DNA of 64,000 bases from VXRJ01 sp965246995. GTDB lineage: Bacteria > Acidobacteriota > Vicinamibacteria > Vicinamibacterales > UBA8438. The notes below the pieces were generated by a model. That model ran no database searches. It saw nothing but the letters and a program-made list of their open reading frames with translations, and was not told the origin of the DNA. The stretch spans positions 1,674,001-1,738,000 of the forward strand of contig OZ252008.1 in NCBI GenBank assembly GCA_965246995.1. The letters are read 5' to 3'. A program made the position numbers and the translations under genes. How positions within the stretch are numbered: the stretch's first letter is position 1; each line of letters opens with the position of its first letter. Shown here piece after piece: positions 16,008 to 25,071 of this stretch.

Positions 16008-18626
16008 TCAGAACGAGACGGTCGCGGTCATCGAAATCGTCCGCGGCGCACCGAGCCAGGCGGCGTTCTCGGTGATGGCGGAGAGATATGCCTTGTCGAA
16101 CAGGTTGTTCGCCACGATCGAGAACTCCGTCGACCGGAGCAGCTCGCTCAACGCTTCGCCCGAGAAGCTGATGTACGCATCCACCAGCCAGTAGGCATCC
16201 GCGTACCAGTCCGCCGTCAGGCTGACCCGCCGGGGCGATGTGTACTTGGCGGTGAGTCCCGCCCCCAGCGGACCGCTGCGATCGAGCGAGACGACCCACA
16301 GCCGGGCCGGCACGCCGGTGACGTCGGTCCCGGCGACGACGCCCTGGTTCGCATCGACCAGCGGATCGCCACTCCCGATGTACTCCGAGTCGTTGAACGT
16401 TAAGGCGGTGTAGAACGACGTTTGGCGCGGCATCGGCACCGTCGCGGAGAACTCGACGCCGCTCGTGTCGATGCCGCCCGCGTTGAAGTAGGCGCCGCCG
16501 CCCGGGATGAGGTAGTTGGGGCCGGCGGGCGTTTGCGGACCGAGGTAGAAGATCCGGTTCTCGAAATCGATGACGTACCAGGTGGCGCCCAACGCGACCC
16601 GATCTCCCGAATACTGCAGCCCGACATCGATGTTCGAGGCGGTCTCCGGCTCGAGGAGGTCGAGGCTCCGTCCCGGAAACTCGAGGAGGTTGGCGCTGAT
16701 CGCCTTGAAATTCTCGGCATAGCCGGCGAACAGGTTCAGGCCCTCGACCGGCGTCTCGTACGTCACGCCGCCGGAGACGAGCAGCTTCGAATCGGAATCG
16801 ACCGCTAGTTCCGGGTCGACGTTGAACCGGTCCTCGCGCGACACACCGACCAGGAACTGCTTGACGCCGCCGCTCAGCGCGAACGGGCCGGCATACAGCG
16901 TCTCTTCCACGTACCACTTGAAGACGTGCTGCGGGAAGGCCCACTCGTACTGGTGCCAGTAGGCCTGCTCGTTCCACTTGAAGCTGAGCGTCGGATCCAG
17001 CATCTGATGCCAGTCCCGGCCTAGGTTCCGCCGCGAGTCCTCATACCAGATGCCGGCCCGCAGCCTGCTGCCGGCGGCGCCGATGGTGGTGAACCACTCC
17101 TCGTCGAGCGTCAAGCCGATGCGGTCCTTGCCGTAGTGGCTGTGGCGGTACGACTGCACCGCCGTGCCACCCGGGTGGCACGCCGGGTCGACCGCCGGGT
17201 CGCCCGAGCCGTAATAGTTGAAGATGTAGGACGACGTGCACCCGGGCGTCGGTCCGACAGCGACGCCGTCCCGGTTCACGAACCGGATCAGCCCGAGTTG
17301 CGCGCCGCCTCGCACCGGTGTCAGGCCCATCAGCTCAGATTCTGGTCCACCGCCGTCGTCCGCGACGTCGGCGATGTAGGGGGGCAGCCAGTCGCCGCGG
17401 CCCCGGTTGCGATGGAAATAGAAGCCGCCGCTCAGCGAACTGACGTCGCTGAACGACCAGTCCGCCTTCAGGTAGCCGAATGTGTTGTTCCGCCGCGTCT
17501 GCCAGCCCGGCCGGTAGAACTGGTTCAGATACGGGACGCCGGGCCAGTCGCCAACCAGACGATCCCAACGCGGGTTGGCCCGGAAGTTGGCATCGCTGTA
17601 GAGCCGCTGGTAGGTGTCCTCGTGGATGCTGTCGTACGAGAGGTAGCCGGTGAGATCGAGGCGTCCGTGCGACGAGACCAGCTTGGCGGCGACGTGCTCC
17701 CGCTCGTTCCGCGCCGAACCCTCCACCCAGTCGGTCGCCTCCTGGCGGACGGCGGCGATCCAGGCGCGGGTCTCGCGGCCGAACAGCGGCCCGGTGTCGA
17801 CCCGCATCGAGAGCCGCTGGCCGTCGTTCTCGCCGAGGGTGGACGAGGCGGTGTAGGTTCGCTCGGCCGCCGGGTCGTCCGTCAGGTAGTTGAAGGTGCC
17901 GCCCAGCGCCTCGACCGACCGGGAGGCGATGTCGGCCGTCCCCTGTGACACCTCGACGCCCCCCAGGTTCATCGGGTCGATGAACCGGTTCGCCTTGGCG
18001 CCGCTGTAGTAGTCGGACGTGCCGTTCGGGAACCCGTCGATGGTCGTGCCGATCTGCGCCTCGCTGATGGTCACCTGGAACCCGCGCACCGCAACATTGC
18101 TCGACCAGTCGTCGAAACCGTACGCGTCCCCCTCCTGGATGGATACACCGGGCAGGTTGTCCACCACCGATGTCACGCTGGTGATGTTCGACTGCTGCAG
18201 CATCATCGGTTCCGCGACAATGTTGCGCGCGAAGATGCGGGGCTCCTCGGCGACGACGCTGACCGTCTCGAGCAGCCGTGAGACCTGCAGGACGATCGAC
18301 ACCGTCTGGGTGGTGCCCGACCCGACGGAGAACGGGAGTTCCACCGTCTCGAAGCCCGGTAAGGTCGCGGTGAGGACGTAGTTGCCGGCCGCCAGATCGG
18401 CAGCTCCAAAAGAACCGTCGGCACCGGTAACGCGTTCCTCGCGCATGCCGGGACCGGCCACCGTCACGACGACGCCGGGCAGCGGGTTTCCGTTCGCGTC
18501 AACCACCGTGCCATCGATAGCTCCGGTTGGCTGGGTGGCCGCTGCCACCGTGGCCCAGAACGAGAGCAGCAGCGCGGCGATGGCGAGTCGACCAGCTTTG
18601 CATCCTCGCGGCGTCATTGCGGTCAT
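16008..18626 (-). CDS. TonB-dependent receptor with N-terminal carboxypeptidase-regulatory domain
   Basis: An 872-residue outer-membrane receptor: signal peptide (about residues 1-30), a carboxypeptidase-regulatory-like beta-sandwich (GAIDGTVVDANGNPLPGVVVTV to ATLPGFETVEL), the plug domain (SVVDNLPGVSIQEGDAYG, NVAVRGFQVTISEAQIGTTIDGFP) and a long beta-barrel ending in the C-terminal aromatic TVSF. This architecture imports large ligands such as siderophores, glycans or peptides using TonB energy. No SusD partner is present. It is convergent with the PQQ dehydrogenase at 14275-15942. Confidence 0.92.
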   Translation of the reverse strand: MTAMTPRGCKAGRLAIAALLLSFWATVAAATQPTGAIDGTVVDANGNPLPGVVVTVAGPGMREERVTGADGSFGAADLAAGNYVLTATLPGFETVELPFSVGSGTTQTVSIVLQVSRLLETVSVVAEEPRIFARNIVAEPMMLQQSNITSVTSVVDNLPGVSIQEGDAYGFDDWSSNVAVRGFQVTISEAQIGTTIDGFPNGTSDYYSGAKANRFIDPMNLGGVEVSQGTADIASRSVEALGGTFNYLTDDPAAERTYTASSTLGENDGQRLSMRVDTGPLFGRETRAWIAAVRQEATDWVEGSARNEREHVAAKLVSSHGRLDLTGYLSYDSIHEDTYQRLYSDANFRANPRWDRLVGDWPGVPYLNQFYRPGWQTRRNNTFGYLKADWSFSDVSSLSGGFYFHRNRGRGDWLPPYIADVADDGGGPESELMGLTPVRGGAQLGLIRFVNRDGVAVGPTPGCTSSYIFNYYGSGDPAVDPACHPGGTAVQSYRHSHYGKDRIGLTLDEEWFTTIGAAGSRLRAGIWYEDSRRNLGRDWHQMLDPTLSFKWNEQAYWHQYEWAFPQHVFKWYVEETLYAGPFALSGGVKQFLVGVSREDRFNVDPELAVDSDSKLLVSGGVTYETPVEGLNLFAGYAENFKAISANLLEFPGRSLDLLEPETASNIDVGLQYSGDRVALGATWYVIDFENRIFYLGPQTPAGPNYLIPGGGAYFNAGGIDTSGVEFSATVPMPRQTSFYTALTFNDSEYIGSGDPLVDANQGVVAGTDVTGVPARLWVVSLDRSGPLGAGLTAKYTSPRRVSLTADWYADAYWLVDAYISFSGEALSELLRSTEFSIVANNLFDKAYLSAITENAAWLGAPRTISMTATVSF

Positions 18627-18654
18627 GCGGAAGGCCTCCTCTGTGTGGCGTGAA

Positions 18655-18700
18655 GCCGATGCGCGCCATCATGATCTGCTGCAGGATGACGTTCCAGCAA
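18655..18700 (-). pseudogene. phoD fragment
   Basis: The minus strand reads WNVILQQIMMARIGFTP, matching WNVIPQQIMMARVDYTP of the intact PhoD at 6802-8367, and the DNA is nearly identical over about 45 bp. It lies in the leader between the TonB receptor and the cyclase gene. It is either a scrap of a lost phoD paralogue or a captured fragment. Confidence 0.7.
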
Positions 18701-18723
18701 CGAATCAAGGCTGGTGTGAATAG

Positions 18724-19614
18724 TCATCCCCCGTCCTCGGCTAGCGGAGCGGGCAGGTCATGCCAGCCTGGCGGAATCAGCGCGACGATTCGGACCGGGG
18801 CGCCCGTTCCGCCCTCGATCTTCATCGGTAGCGCCGCGAGCAGAAAGCCGGTCGGCGGCAACTGGGACAGGTCCGCGACGTTCTCCAGGTTGGGCGCGCC
18901 GGTTGCGGCGCCGATCTGGTGGACGATGAAATCGGCGGACTGCCCGTAGTCCACGCTGGCAGTATCGATGCCGAGCAGCCCCGCGCCGCGCTCTTCGAAC
19001 AGCAGTCGCGCCGCCGTCTCGCCGACGCCGGGGAAGTGCAGGTTGCCGGTCTCACCAGGTGTGTCGTCGCCGAGATAGGCGAGGGCGTCCGGCCAGCGGG
19101 ACGCCCATCCGGTCCGGATCAGCACGGCTGATCCCTCGGGAACCGCGCCGTGCTCCGCCTCCCACGCCAGCACGTCGGCGTCGGTCACGAGGTAGTCCGG
19201 ATCGGCCGCCGCTCCGTCACTGACGTCGATGACTACGCCCGGCAGGATGAGCCGATCCAGAGCGACAGACGCTACGTCGTCGCCGCCGTCCGCGAAGTGG
19301 ATGGGGGCGTCAAGGTGCGTGCCGCCATGCTCGGCCGTCGCGAACTGCTTGGCGGCATAGAAGTAGCCGCCGGGTGTTTCCCCTTCCGCGAGGGTGTCGA
19401 GCTGGAAGCCGGTGGTGTCCGTCGGCCAGTAGAGCGTGCTGCCGCCGTAGGCATGGCTCAGATCGACCATCCGCCAGCCGGCGATGGCCTCCGGTCCGGG
19501 AGGCGCCGGCGGTGGTGGCGGGTCCTCGGGCGGCGGGGCGCCGCCGCAGGCGACGAGCAGCATGATCAGGGTCGCGCCGCTGGCCACCAGGAACCCGTTT
19601 GCCTTCAGATGCAT
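18724..19614 (-). CDS. Cyclase-family (kynurenine formamidase-like) lipoprotein
   Basis: Start taken at ATG 19614, giving a lipoprotein signal with lipobox LLVAC at about residues 20-24, then a proline-rich linker (PPPEDPPPPPAPPGP). The body has the cyclase/formamidase pattern: WRMVDLSHAYGGSTLYWP and the metal-binding EHGGTHLDAPIHFADGG (H-x-G-T-H-x-D), followed by GVGETAARLLFEERGAGLLGIDTASVDYG. Family members hydrolyse N-formylkynurenine or similar amides in the cytoplasm; a lipid-anchored form is less common. Substrate unknown. Confidence 0.85.
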   Translation of the reverse strand: MHLKANGFLVASGATLIMLLVACGGAPPPEDPPPPPAPPGPEAIAGWRMVDLSHAYGGSTLYWPTDTTGFQLDTLAEGETPGGYFYAAKQFATAEHGGTHLDAPIHFADGGDDVASVALDRLILPGVVIDVSDGAAADPDYLVTDADVLAWEAEHGAVPEGSAVLIRTGWASRWPDALAYLGDDTPGETGNLHFPGVGETAARLLFEERGAGLLGIDTASVDYGQSADFIVHQIGAATGAPNLENVADLSQLPPTGFLLAALPMKIEGGTGAPVRIVALIPPGWHDLPAPLAEDGG

Positions 19615-20687
19615 CGACTCCCATCCTAACGCGTCCTCGACTTCAGGAGATTGTTGCCTGGCATATAGACTGGTGAAGGCTGGCATGCCGCGCAGCCGTG
19701 GTGACGTCGGGCAGCGCGCAAGGACGTCGTCAACATCCAGAAGGGCCGCGGACAGTCATGACCTCCCAGGCAATCGCGGCCACCGTGCTGGACGTCCCTC
19801 GCGGCGCGCCGCGTCTGGTCGCCGCGGTGGCCGCGCCGGGGCGCCGCTTCCTGCTCGGCTGGACAGCGGCCTGGCTCGCGGTGGGCGTCGCGGTCGCGGC
19901 GGGGATCTCGTTCGCGAGCGGTGTCGACTTCGTCCCCGTCCTGCGGCTAAGCGTCCTGTCCGCGGTGGTCGTGGGATACAGCGCGTACGCCTCGGCCCGC
20001 CTCGTGCCGCCCCTGCTGGCGCGGCTGCCCGGCGCGTTGCGCCTGACGCTCGATTCGCTGATCGTGCTGGCGGGCACCGTCTTCGGCACGGTCGCGGTCT
20101 TCCTGACCGATCCCTTCTTCACGCTCGCACAGTTCCGCACCGTGTTGCTGATCCTCGCGCTCAACGCGGCGCTCGCCGCGGGGGTCGCGGTGGTCCTCGG
20201 CACCTATGATCGGATGCGCCGGCAGATCGAGGAGTCCTACCGCGTGCTTCGGGAACGCGACGCGCTGGAGCGCGAGCTGAACGTCGCACGCGAGGTCCAA
20301 CGCGAGCTGCTGCCCCACGCCGCGCCCCGCTTCGAGGGACTGGAGCTGGCCGGGGTCTGCCGGCCCGCGATCGCCGTGGGCGGCGACTACTACGACTACC
20401 TGCAGCATGCCGACGGCCGCCCGGGGCTCGTCCTCGCGGACATCTCGGGCAAGGGTGTCCCGGCCGCCCTCCTCATGGCGAGCCTGCAGGCCTCGGTGCG
20501 TAGTTTGTTCCACACCGCGGCAGACCCGGGGCAACTCAACGCGAGGCTGAACGACGCGCTGTGCCGCTCCTCGTCGTTGTCGCGCTACGCGACGGCGTTC
20601 CTCGCCGACTTCGATCCGGGCACCCGCCGGCTGACCTACAGCAACGCCGGGCACCTTGATCTTGCCTGGGAAAAGTGGACAGGTTGA

Positions 20688-21566
20688 TTATGCTGCACGC
20701 TGAGCCTGCCGAGCGTGCCTTCTTTCACAGTTATTGGGGCTGACATACCCCAGCGACGAGTGCAGCCGGTAGGGATTGTAGAAGCCTTCGATGTACTCCG
20801 CCACGGCGTCTTTGGCCCCGCGCCGCGTCGGCCACGGCTGCCGGTGAATGAGCTCGGTCTTGAGCGTCGCGAAGAAGCTCTCCGTGATGGCGTTGTCCCA
20901 GCAGTCGCCCTTCCGACTCATGGAGCAGACGATCCCGTGGTCGCGCAGCACGCGCTGATACGCGTCGGCCGCATACTGGCAGCCCCGATCCGAGTGATGT
21001 AGCAAGCCGGCCTCCGGGACTCGGCGCCCCAGCGCCATGTGCAGCGCCTCGAGCGCCAACTCGACCCGCAGGTGCGGCTGGATAGCCCAGCCCACCACGC
21101 GCCGCGAGAACAGGTCTAGCACCACGGCCAGATACAGCCAGCCCTCCCACGTCCAGACGTACGTGATGTCGGTGCTCCAGCGCTCGTTGGGGTGTGCAGC
21201 GTCGAAGGCGCGGGCGAGGACGTTGGGCGCCACCGGACGCTGGTGGTCACTGTCCGTCGTGCACCGGTGCCGCTTGAGGGGCAGGCCGATCAGCCCCATG
21301 TCCTGCAGCAGTCGGGCGACCCGCGCCCGGCCAACTGGGACCCCGTCCTGCCTGAGCTGCTCGTGGATCCGCGGGCTGCCGTACGTTCCGCGGCTGGCGG
21401 TATGGATCGCCCGGATGCGTACCTTCAACCGGTCGTTGTCCCGTTGTTGCGCGCTCGGGCCCCGATGCGCCCAGGCGTAGTAACCGCTGGGCGTCACCTG
21501 TAGCACGCTGCACAAGCGCCGCACGGCGTGGTGGGCCTTCTCCCCGTGAACAAACGCGAACCTCAT
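20688..21566 (-). CDS. IS3-family transposase OrfB
   Basis: A 292-residue transposase with the IS3 N-terminal HTH_21 region (GTYGSPRIHEQLR) and integrase core. Catalytic residues are visible in RWSTDITYV (first D), HHSDRGCQYA (second D) and DNAITESFFATLKTE (E). The ATG overlaps the OrfA stop by ATGA. No disruption is seen, so the element is likely competent. Confidence 0.93.
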   Translation of the reverse strand: MRFAFVHGEKAHHAVRRLCSVLQVTPSGYYAWAHRGPSAQQRDNDRLKVRIRAIHTASRGTYGSPRIHEQLRQDGVPVGRARVARLLQDMGLIGLPLKRHRCTTDSDHQRPVAPNVLARAFDAAHPNERWSTDITYVWTWEGWLYLAVVLDLFSRRVVGWAIQPHLRVELALEALHMALGRRVPEAGLLHHSDRGCQYAADAYQRVLRDHGIVCSMSRKGDCWDNAITESFFATLKTELIHRQPWPTRRGAKDAVAEYIEGFYNPYRLHSSLGYVSPNNCERRHARQAQRAA

Positions 21567-21859
21567 GCGTTTTCTTTCGCGAAGAAGGCCGCCGCTTTTT
21601 TTAGGATCTCGCGCTCCTCGCGCAACACCCGCACCTCACGCCGGAGCGTGCGTAGTTCCGTCTTCTCCTCCGTGGTGAGCGCACCGCTGGGATTCGGGCC
21701 GTGGTCGACCTCATACTGCTGCACCCACCTGCGCAGGGCCGACTCGGTCAGGTCGAGCTCCCGAGCGACCTGCCCGATGCTGCGGTCGTGCCGCAGGCAG
21801 AGCCGGACCGCCTCCTGCTTGAACGCCTCGGTGAACCGTCGTCGCTGCCGTTTGCCCAT
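21563..21859 (-). CDS. IS3-family transposase OrfA
   Basis: A 98-residue protein, start at ATG 21859 (MGKRQRRRFTEAFKQEAV). It has the HTH_Tnp_1 domain (VARELDLTESALRRWVQQ) and a coiled-coil zipper (LRTLRREVRVLREEREILKKA). An earlier in-frame ATG at 21901 lies within the terminal repeat and is unlikely. Confidence 0.9.
   Translation of the reverse strand: MGKRQRRRFTEAFKQEAVRLCLRHDRSIGQVARELDLTESALRRWVQQYEVDHGPNPSGALTTEEKTELRTLRREVRVLREEREILKKAAAFFAKENA
21595..21602 (-). promoter_or_regulatory. Slippery A7G heptamer for -1 frameshifting between orfA and orfB
   Basis: On the minus strand the orfA codons for ILKKAAAF run through AAAAAAAG. In IS3 elements such a site gives a -1 shift producing the OrfAB fusion transposase. 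The site lies about 35 bases before the orfA stop. Confidence 0.65.
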
Positions 21860-22294
21860 GAACACCCCCTGGCGCATTCTCGCGCCTTCTTCGGTGTCCA
21901 CGAAACTCAGGCAAGATCACCTGCCGGCTCTCATCATCCGAGGCGAACAGACCCTCCGGTGCGAAGAGGGCGGCATGCCGATCGGCTTGTTCGAGGGGGT
22001 GACCTACAAGACGGGCACGTTGACCCTGGTTCCGGGTGACCTGCTGGCACTGTTCACCGACGGCGTGACCGAGGCGCCGGCACCCGGCGGCGAGGAGTTC
22101 GGGGTGGGGAGGTTGGCTGACGTGCTGCGGGCTCACCTGGACCGCCCCGTCGACGCGGCCCTCCAGGCCGTGCTCGACGCCCTGCTCGACTGGAGCGGTC
22201 CGGTTGCCCCCCACGACGACGTGACCCTGGTCCTGGCGAGGGTGCGGTGAGCCGGTCCGTGCCGGAACCGAAGATCGCTGCAGGGAGGAACACG

Positions 22295-23434
22295 ATGGTG
22301 CGCATTGCAACAACCGCATTGGGTCTCGCCCTGGTGTTCGTCGGAGCGCCGGCATCACTCGAGGCACAGTCGCTTCGGGCCGGCGGTGCGGTGACGATCC
22401 CCAACGGCCAGGTGCGCGAGGGCGACCTCTACGCCGCAGTGGAAGCACTCCAGGTTATCGGACGGCTAACCGGCGATCTGGTCGTCGCTGCAAACCGGGT
22501 CGTGGTTGAAGGCCAGGTCGACGGGGATCTGTTCGCGGCCGCCGGCACGGTCGACCTTCGGGGCCCCATCGGCGACTCCACCCGCGTCGTCGGGCAGATG
22601 CTCACCGTGGACACCACAGTCGACGGAGATCTGCTCGCGGGGGTGAACGAGCTGGTCGTGACCGAGAACGCACGGATCGCGGGCGGTCTCGTGGCCGCCG
22701 GCAGCCGCGTGGAGATCGAAGGCACGGTCGAGGATGACATCCGGGTGGCAGCGGGGGTGATTGTCATTCGCGGCACGGTGCATGGCGACGCCTACCTCAT
22801 TGCTGACCGCCTCGACCTGGCGCCCGGCGCTCGCATCACCGGAGACCTCGAATACCAGGCGCGGACGCCCCTGAGCCCCGAGGCAGCGGCCCTGGTGGAG
22901 GGCGCCGTACGCTACGAGGAGCCGCGGGTCGACGAGAACGACGAAGGTGGAACCGCGTGGGGCGCTGTGTTCTGGTTCTGGCAGACGCTGGCGGCGCTGC
23001 TCACCGGCATCCTCATGGTCGCGCTGTTCCGGCACGTCGTGCAGCGGCTGGTCGCGTCCATTGCCGAGGAGGCTACCCTCAGCGCGCTGCTCGGATTCGC
23101 CGCCTTCCTGCTGATCCCGGTGGCGGCGGGCATCGCAATGGTGACGCTTGTGGGATTGCCGATCGGCATCGCTACCGCCCTCCTGTTCGGCCTCGCACTG
23201 TACGCGGCCAAGCTCCCGATTGCGGTCTGGATCGGAGATCGGCTGCTCGGCCTGGCCGGACGCCCGGGCGCTTCGCCGTACGCGGCGATGGCGCTCGGCG
23301 TCCTGCTGCTCTACCTGCTGTTTGCCATCCCCTACGTCGGGTGGCTGTTCTGGCTCGCCGCCACGTGGCTAGGCCTCGGTGCCATGGTCGTCTCCGGCCG
23401 CCGGCACCTGAACCTTCGCGCCAGCGCGGCATAA
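22295..23434 (+). CDS. Bactofilin-like beta-helix protein with C-terminal membrane domain
   Basis: Start taken at ATG 22295 with GGGAGGA upstream, giving a signal peptide (MVRIATTALGLALVFVGAP). Residues about 25-180 are short repeated beta-strands (LTGDLVVAANRVVVEGQVDGDLFAAAGTV, VDGDLLAGVNELVV, VEDDIRVAAGVIVIRGTVHGDAY), the right-handed beta-helix pattern of polymer-forming bactofilin-like proteins. Residues about 225-370 hold four to five membrane helices. It directly follows the SpoIIE phosphatase gene, so it may have been in its operon. Function unknown; a role in envelope organisation is a guess. Confidence 0.75.
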   Translation: MVRIATTALGLALVFVGAPASLEAQSLRAGGAVTIPNGQVREGDLYAAVEALQVIGRLTGDLVVAANRVVVEGQVDGDLFAAAGTVDLRGPIGDSTRVVGQMLTVDTTVDGDLLAGVNELVVTENARIAGGLVAAGSRVEIEGTVEDDIRVAAGVIVIRGTVHGDAYLIADRLDLAPGARITGDLEYQARTPLSPEAAALVEGAVRYEEPRVDENDEGGTAWGAVFWFWQTLAALLTGILMVALFRHVVQRLVASIAEEATLSALLGFAAFLLIPVAAGIAMVTLVGLPIGIATALLFGLALYAAKLPIAVWIGDRLLGLAGRPGASPYAAMALGVLLLYLLFAIPYVGWLFWLAATWLGLGAMVVSGRRHLNLRASAA

Positions 23435-23454
23435 GCAGCCTTCATACTCTACTC

Positions 23455-23621
23455 ATGAGAGTTTCTGACCGCGGGCAGATCACCATCCCGAAACCACTGA
23501 GAGACCGCTGGTGCCGGCCTTCGGGGACCGAGGGGAGCTCGACAAAGTGCGTCGGGAGATCGGTGCGAGCCCCGCTCCACTGGACACGACCATCGCGTAC
23601 GAGGCGAGTATGATTTGCTGA
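23455..23621 (+). pseudogene. AbrB/SpoVT-type antitoxin, frameshifted
   Basis: The frame starts MRVSDRGQITIPKPLRDRW, the N-terminal swapped-hairpin beta-barrel of AbrB-type antitoxins. It then breaks; the neighbouring frame continues as AFGDRGELDKVRREIGASP to a TGA at 23619-23621. No toxin gene follows. A second AbrB stub lies at 24935. Confidence 0.7.
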
Positions 23622-23687
23622 TTCCGGGTTCCTCGCGCCGCCGCGGTACCGGCGGTGGGCCCAGACCGTCGCAGAAGGAGATACCAC

Positions 23688-24719
23688 ATGAGACGGGTCA
23701 AGACTTCGCTCCGCAGGTTACTCTCGCTCTCGCTGGGTGCGCTCGTCGCCCTAGTCGCCCTGGTCGCCCTGGTCGGCGTGGAGACCGCCCAGACGCCGTC
23801 ACCCGGACGACTCCTGGTGCTGCTGAGGGATGCCAGCGCCCTCGCGATCGTCGATCCGGCGACCGGGAACATATTGGGGCGCGTGCCGACTGGCCGGGAC
23901 CCACACGAAGTGACCGCGTCGGCCGACGGCCGGCTGGCGTTCGTGGCGAGCATGGTGGATGGGATCTCGGTCATCGACATTGCCGCGCAGGAGGAGATCC
24001 GCCGGGTCGACCCCGGCCCCGGCAGCCAGACGCACGACGTGCTGTTCGCCGAGGGCAAGGTGTACTTCACCATCGAGGGCTACAAGTCGTTCGGGCGCTA
24101 CGACCCGTCCACGGACACGATCGACTGGACGCTCGGAATCGGCAAGGACGGCACGCACATGCTGGTGCTCGATCGGGACCGGGGCGCGATGTTCATGCCG
24201 AACACCGGTTCCAACTCGGTCACGATGGTCGAGAACGTCATGGCGGGTCCCGCGAGCGCGCGTCTCACCGATATTCCCGTGCCGGGAGAGAGGCCCGAGG
24301 GCATCGACCTGTCGCCGGACGGTCGCGAGCTCTGGACGGCGACCCGCGGCGATGGCGGCGTGTCAATCATCGACGTGGAGACCCGCCGGGTCGTGGAGAC
24401 GCTCGACCTGGGCATGGTGGACGCGAATCGGCTGAAGTTCACGCCCGATGGCCGCGTGTTGATCATCGACGGCGAGGCGGCGTCCCTGGTGGTGATGGAC
24501 GCGGCCACGCGCAGCGTGATCGAGCGTGTCACGCTGGGCTCGACCGACACGGGCGACGGCGCGGTCCTGGTGGGGCCTGACGGTCGTCGCGCCTTTCTCG
24601 GGCTGAGAGCCGCGGACCGTGTCGCGGTAGTCGATCTGGAGACGCTCGAGGTCACCCTCGAGATTCCGATGGGCGCAGGTGCCGGCCCCGGCTGCCTGTA
24701 CTGGATCGGCGCGAACTGA
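23688..24719 (+). CDS. Exported YVTN/YncE-like beta-propeller protein
   Basis: Start at ATG 23688 with AAGGAG seven bases upstream. The signal sequence includes a short tandem repeat (LVALVALVALVG). The mature part has repeated propeller blades (ALAIVDPATGNILGRVPTG, VASMVDGISVIDI, VEGEL-like PEGIDLSPDGRELWTATR, VSIIDVETRRVVETLDLG, LVVMDAATRSVIERVTLG, VAVVDLETLEVTLEIP). This is the seven-bladed YVTN repeat fold of the YncE family; a role in binding or scaffolding is likely but not readable. It sits between two antitoxin remnants. Confidence 0.8.
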   Translation: MRRVKTSLRRLLSLSLGALVALVALVALVGVETAQTPSPGRLLVLLRDASALAIVDPATGNILGRVPTGRDPHEVTASADGRLAFVASMVDGISVIDIAAQEEIRRVDPGPGSQTHDVLFAEGKVYFTIEGYKSFGRYDPSTDTIDWTLGIGKDGTHMLVLDRDRGAMFMPNTGSNSVTMVENVMAGPASARLTDIPVPGERPEGIDLSPDGRELWTATRGDGGVSIIDVETRRVVETLDLGMVDANRLKFTPDGRVLIIDGEAASLVVMDAATRSVIERVTLGSTDTGDGAVLVGPDGRRAFLGLRAADRVAVVDLETLEVTLEIPMGAGAGPGCLYWIGAN

Positions 24720-24738
24720 CGGCGTGGGAAGACACTCG

Positions 24739-24930
24739 ATGCGACGCTCATACGTCTCGATCGGGCTCGTCTGTCTCACGTTCGCGCTTACCGCAGCCGG
24801 TGACCATCACCGGGCCGATCGCGGTGTCGGTGCCGCCCGGACCAGTGCGGCGCGGCCCACGAGGAGGAATCCGTCTCGCGCAACACGCATCGGCGTTCAT
24901 CGTGCGCGTTCTGGCGCCGCAATTGCAATG
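24739..24930 (+). pseudogene. Signal-peptide remnant of a lost exported protein
   Basis: ATG 24739 opens a typical signal peptide (MRRSYVSIGLVCLTFALTA) which then runs into unrelated Arg/Ala-rich sequence. It looks like the first 20 codons of an exported protein whose body has been deleted. Confidence 0.45.
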
Positions 24931-24934
24931 GGTC

Positions 24935-25060
24935 GTGAGAATCTCTGAACGCCGGCAGATCACCATCCCAAAGCTGCTCAGAGATCGCTTCGGTCTCAAT
25001 CCGGATGTCGAAGTACAGATCACCGCTACGGAGCAGGGCGACCGGCGCGGTGTCGTCCTC
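24935..25060 (+). pseudogene. AbrB/SpoVT-type antitoxin remnant
   Basis: Reads VRISERRQITIPKLLRDRF then GLNPDVEVQITATEQGDRR, the AbrB-type DNA-binding hairpin. It has a GTG start without a good ribosome site and runs into the end of the convergent PQQ gene, so the C-terminus is lost. It resembles the stub at 23455. Confidence 0.7.
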
Positions 25061-25071
25061 GTCGTGGCGGG

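Larger units (their letters stand above)
20657..21919 (-). mobile_element. IS3-family insertion sequence, 1263 bp, with CCT target duplication
   Basis: The ends are TGATCTTGCCTG...GTGGACA (20657 onward) and its inverse ending at 21919; the outer 12 bases match perfectly. The flanks are CCT at 20654-20656 and CCT at 21920-21922, a 3-bp target duplication typical of IS3. The element carries orfA and orfB on the minus strand. Confidence 0.92.
19758..22250 (+). pseudogene. SpoIIE/RsbU-type PP2C phosphatase, split by an IS3 element
   Basis: The 5' part (19758-20656) encodes about four membrane helices, a coiled coil (ESYRVLRERDALERELNVAREVQRELLP) and the start of the PP2C domain with GGDYYDY and LADISGKGVPAAL. 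The 3' part (21923-22250) has FTDGVTEA and DDVTLVLARVR. Removing bases 20657-21922 (the IS plus one CCT target copy) restores YSNAGHLPALIIRG and an uninterrupted frame of 409 codons. The protein would dephosphorylate an anti-sigma-factor antagonist. The insertion is recent because both halves are undamaged. Confidence 0.9.

Noticed and set aside
23739..23780. Short tandem repeat that could be a minisatellite
   Set aside because: It is only three 9-bp units coding the LVA repeats of a signal peptide.
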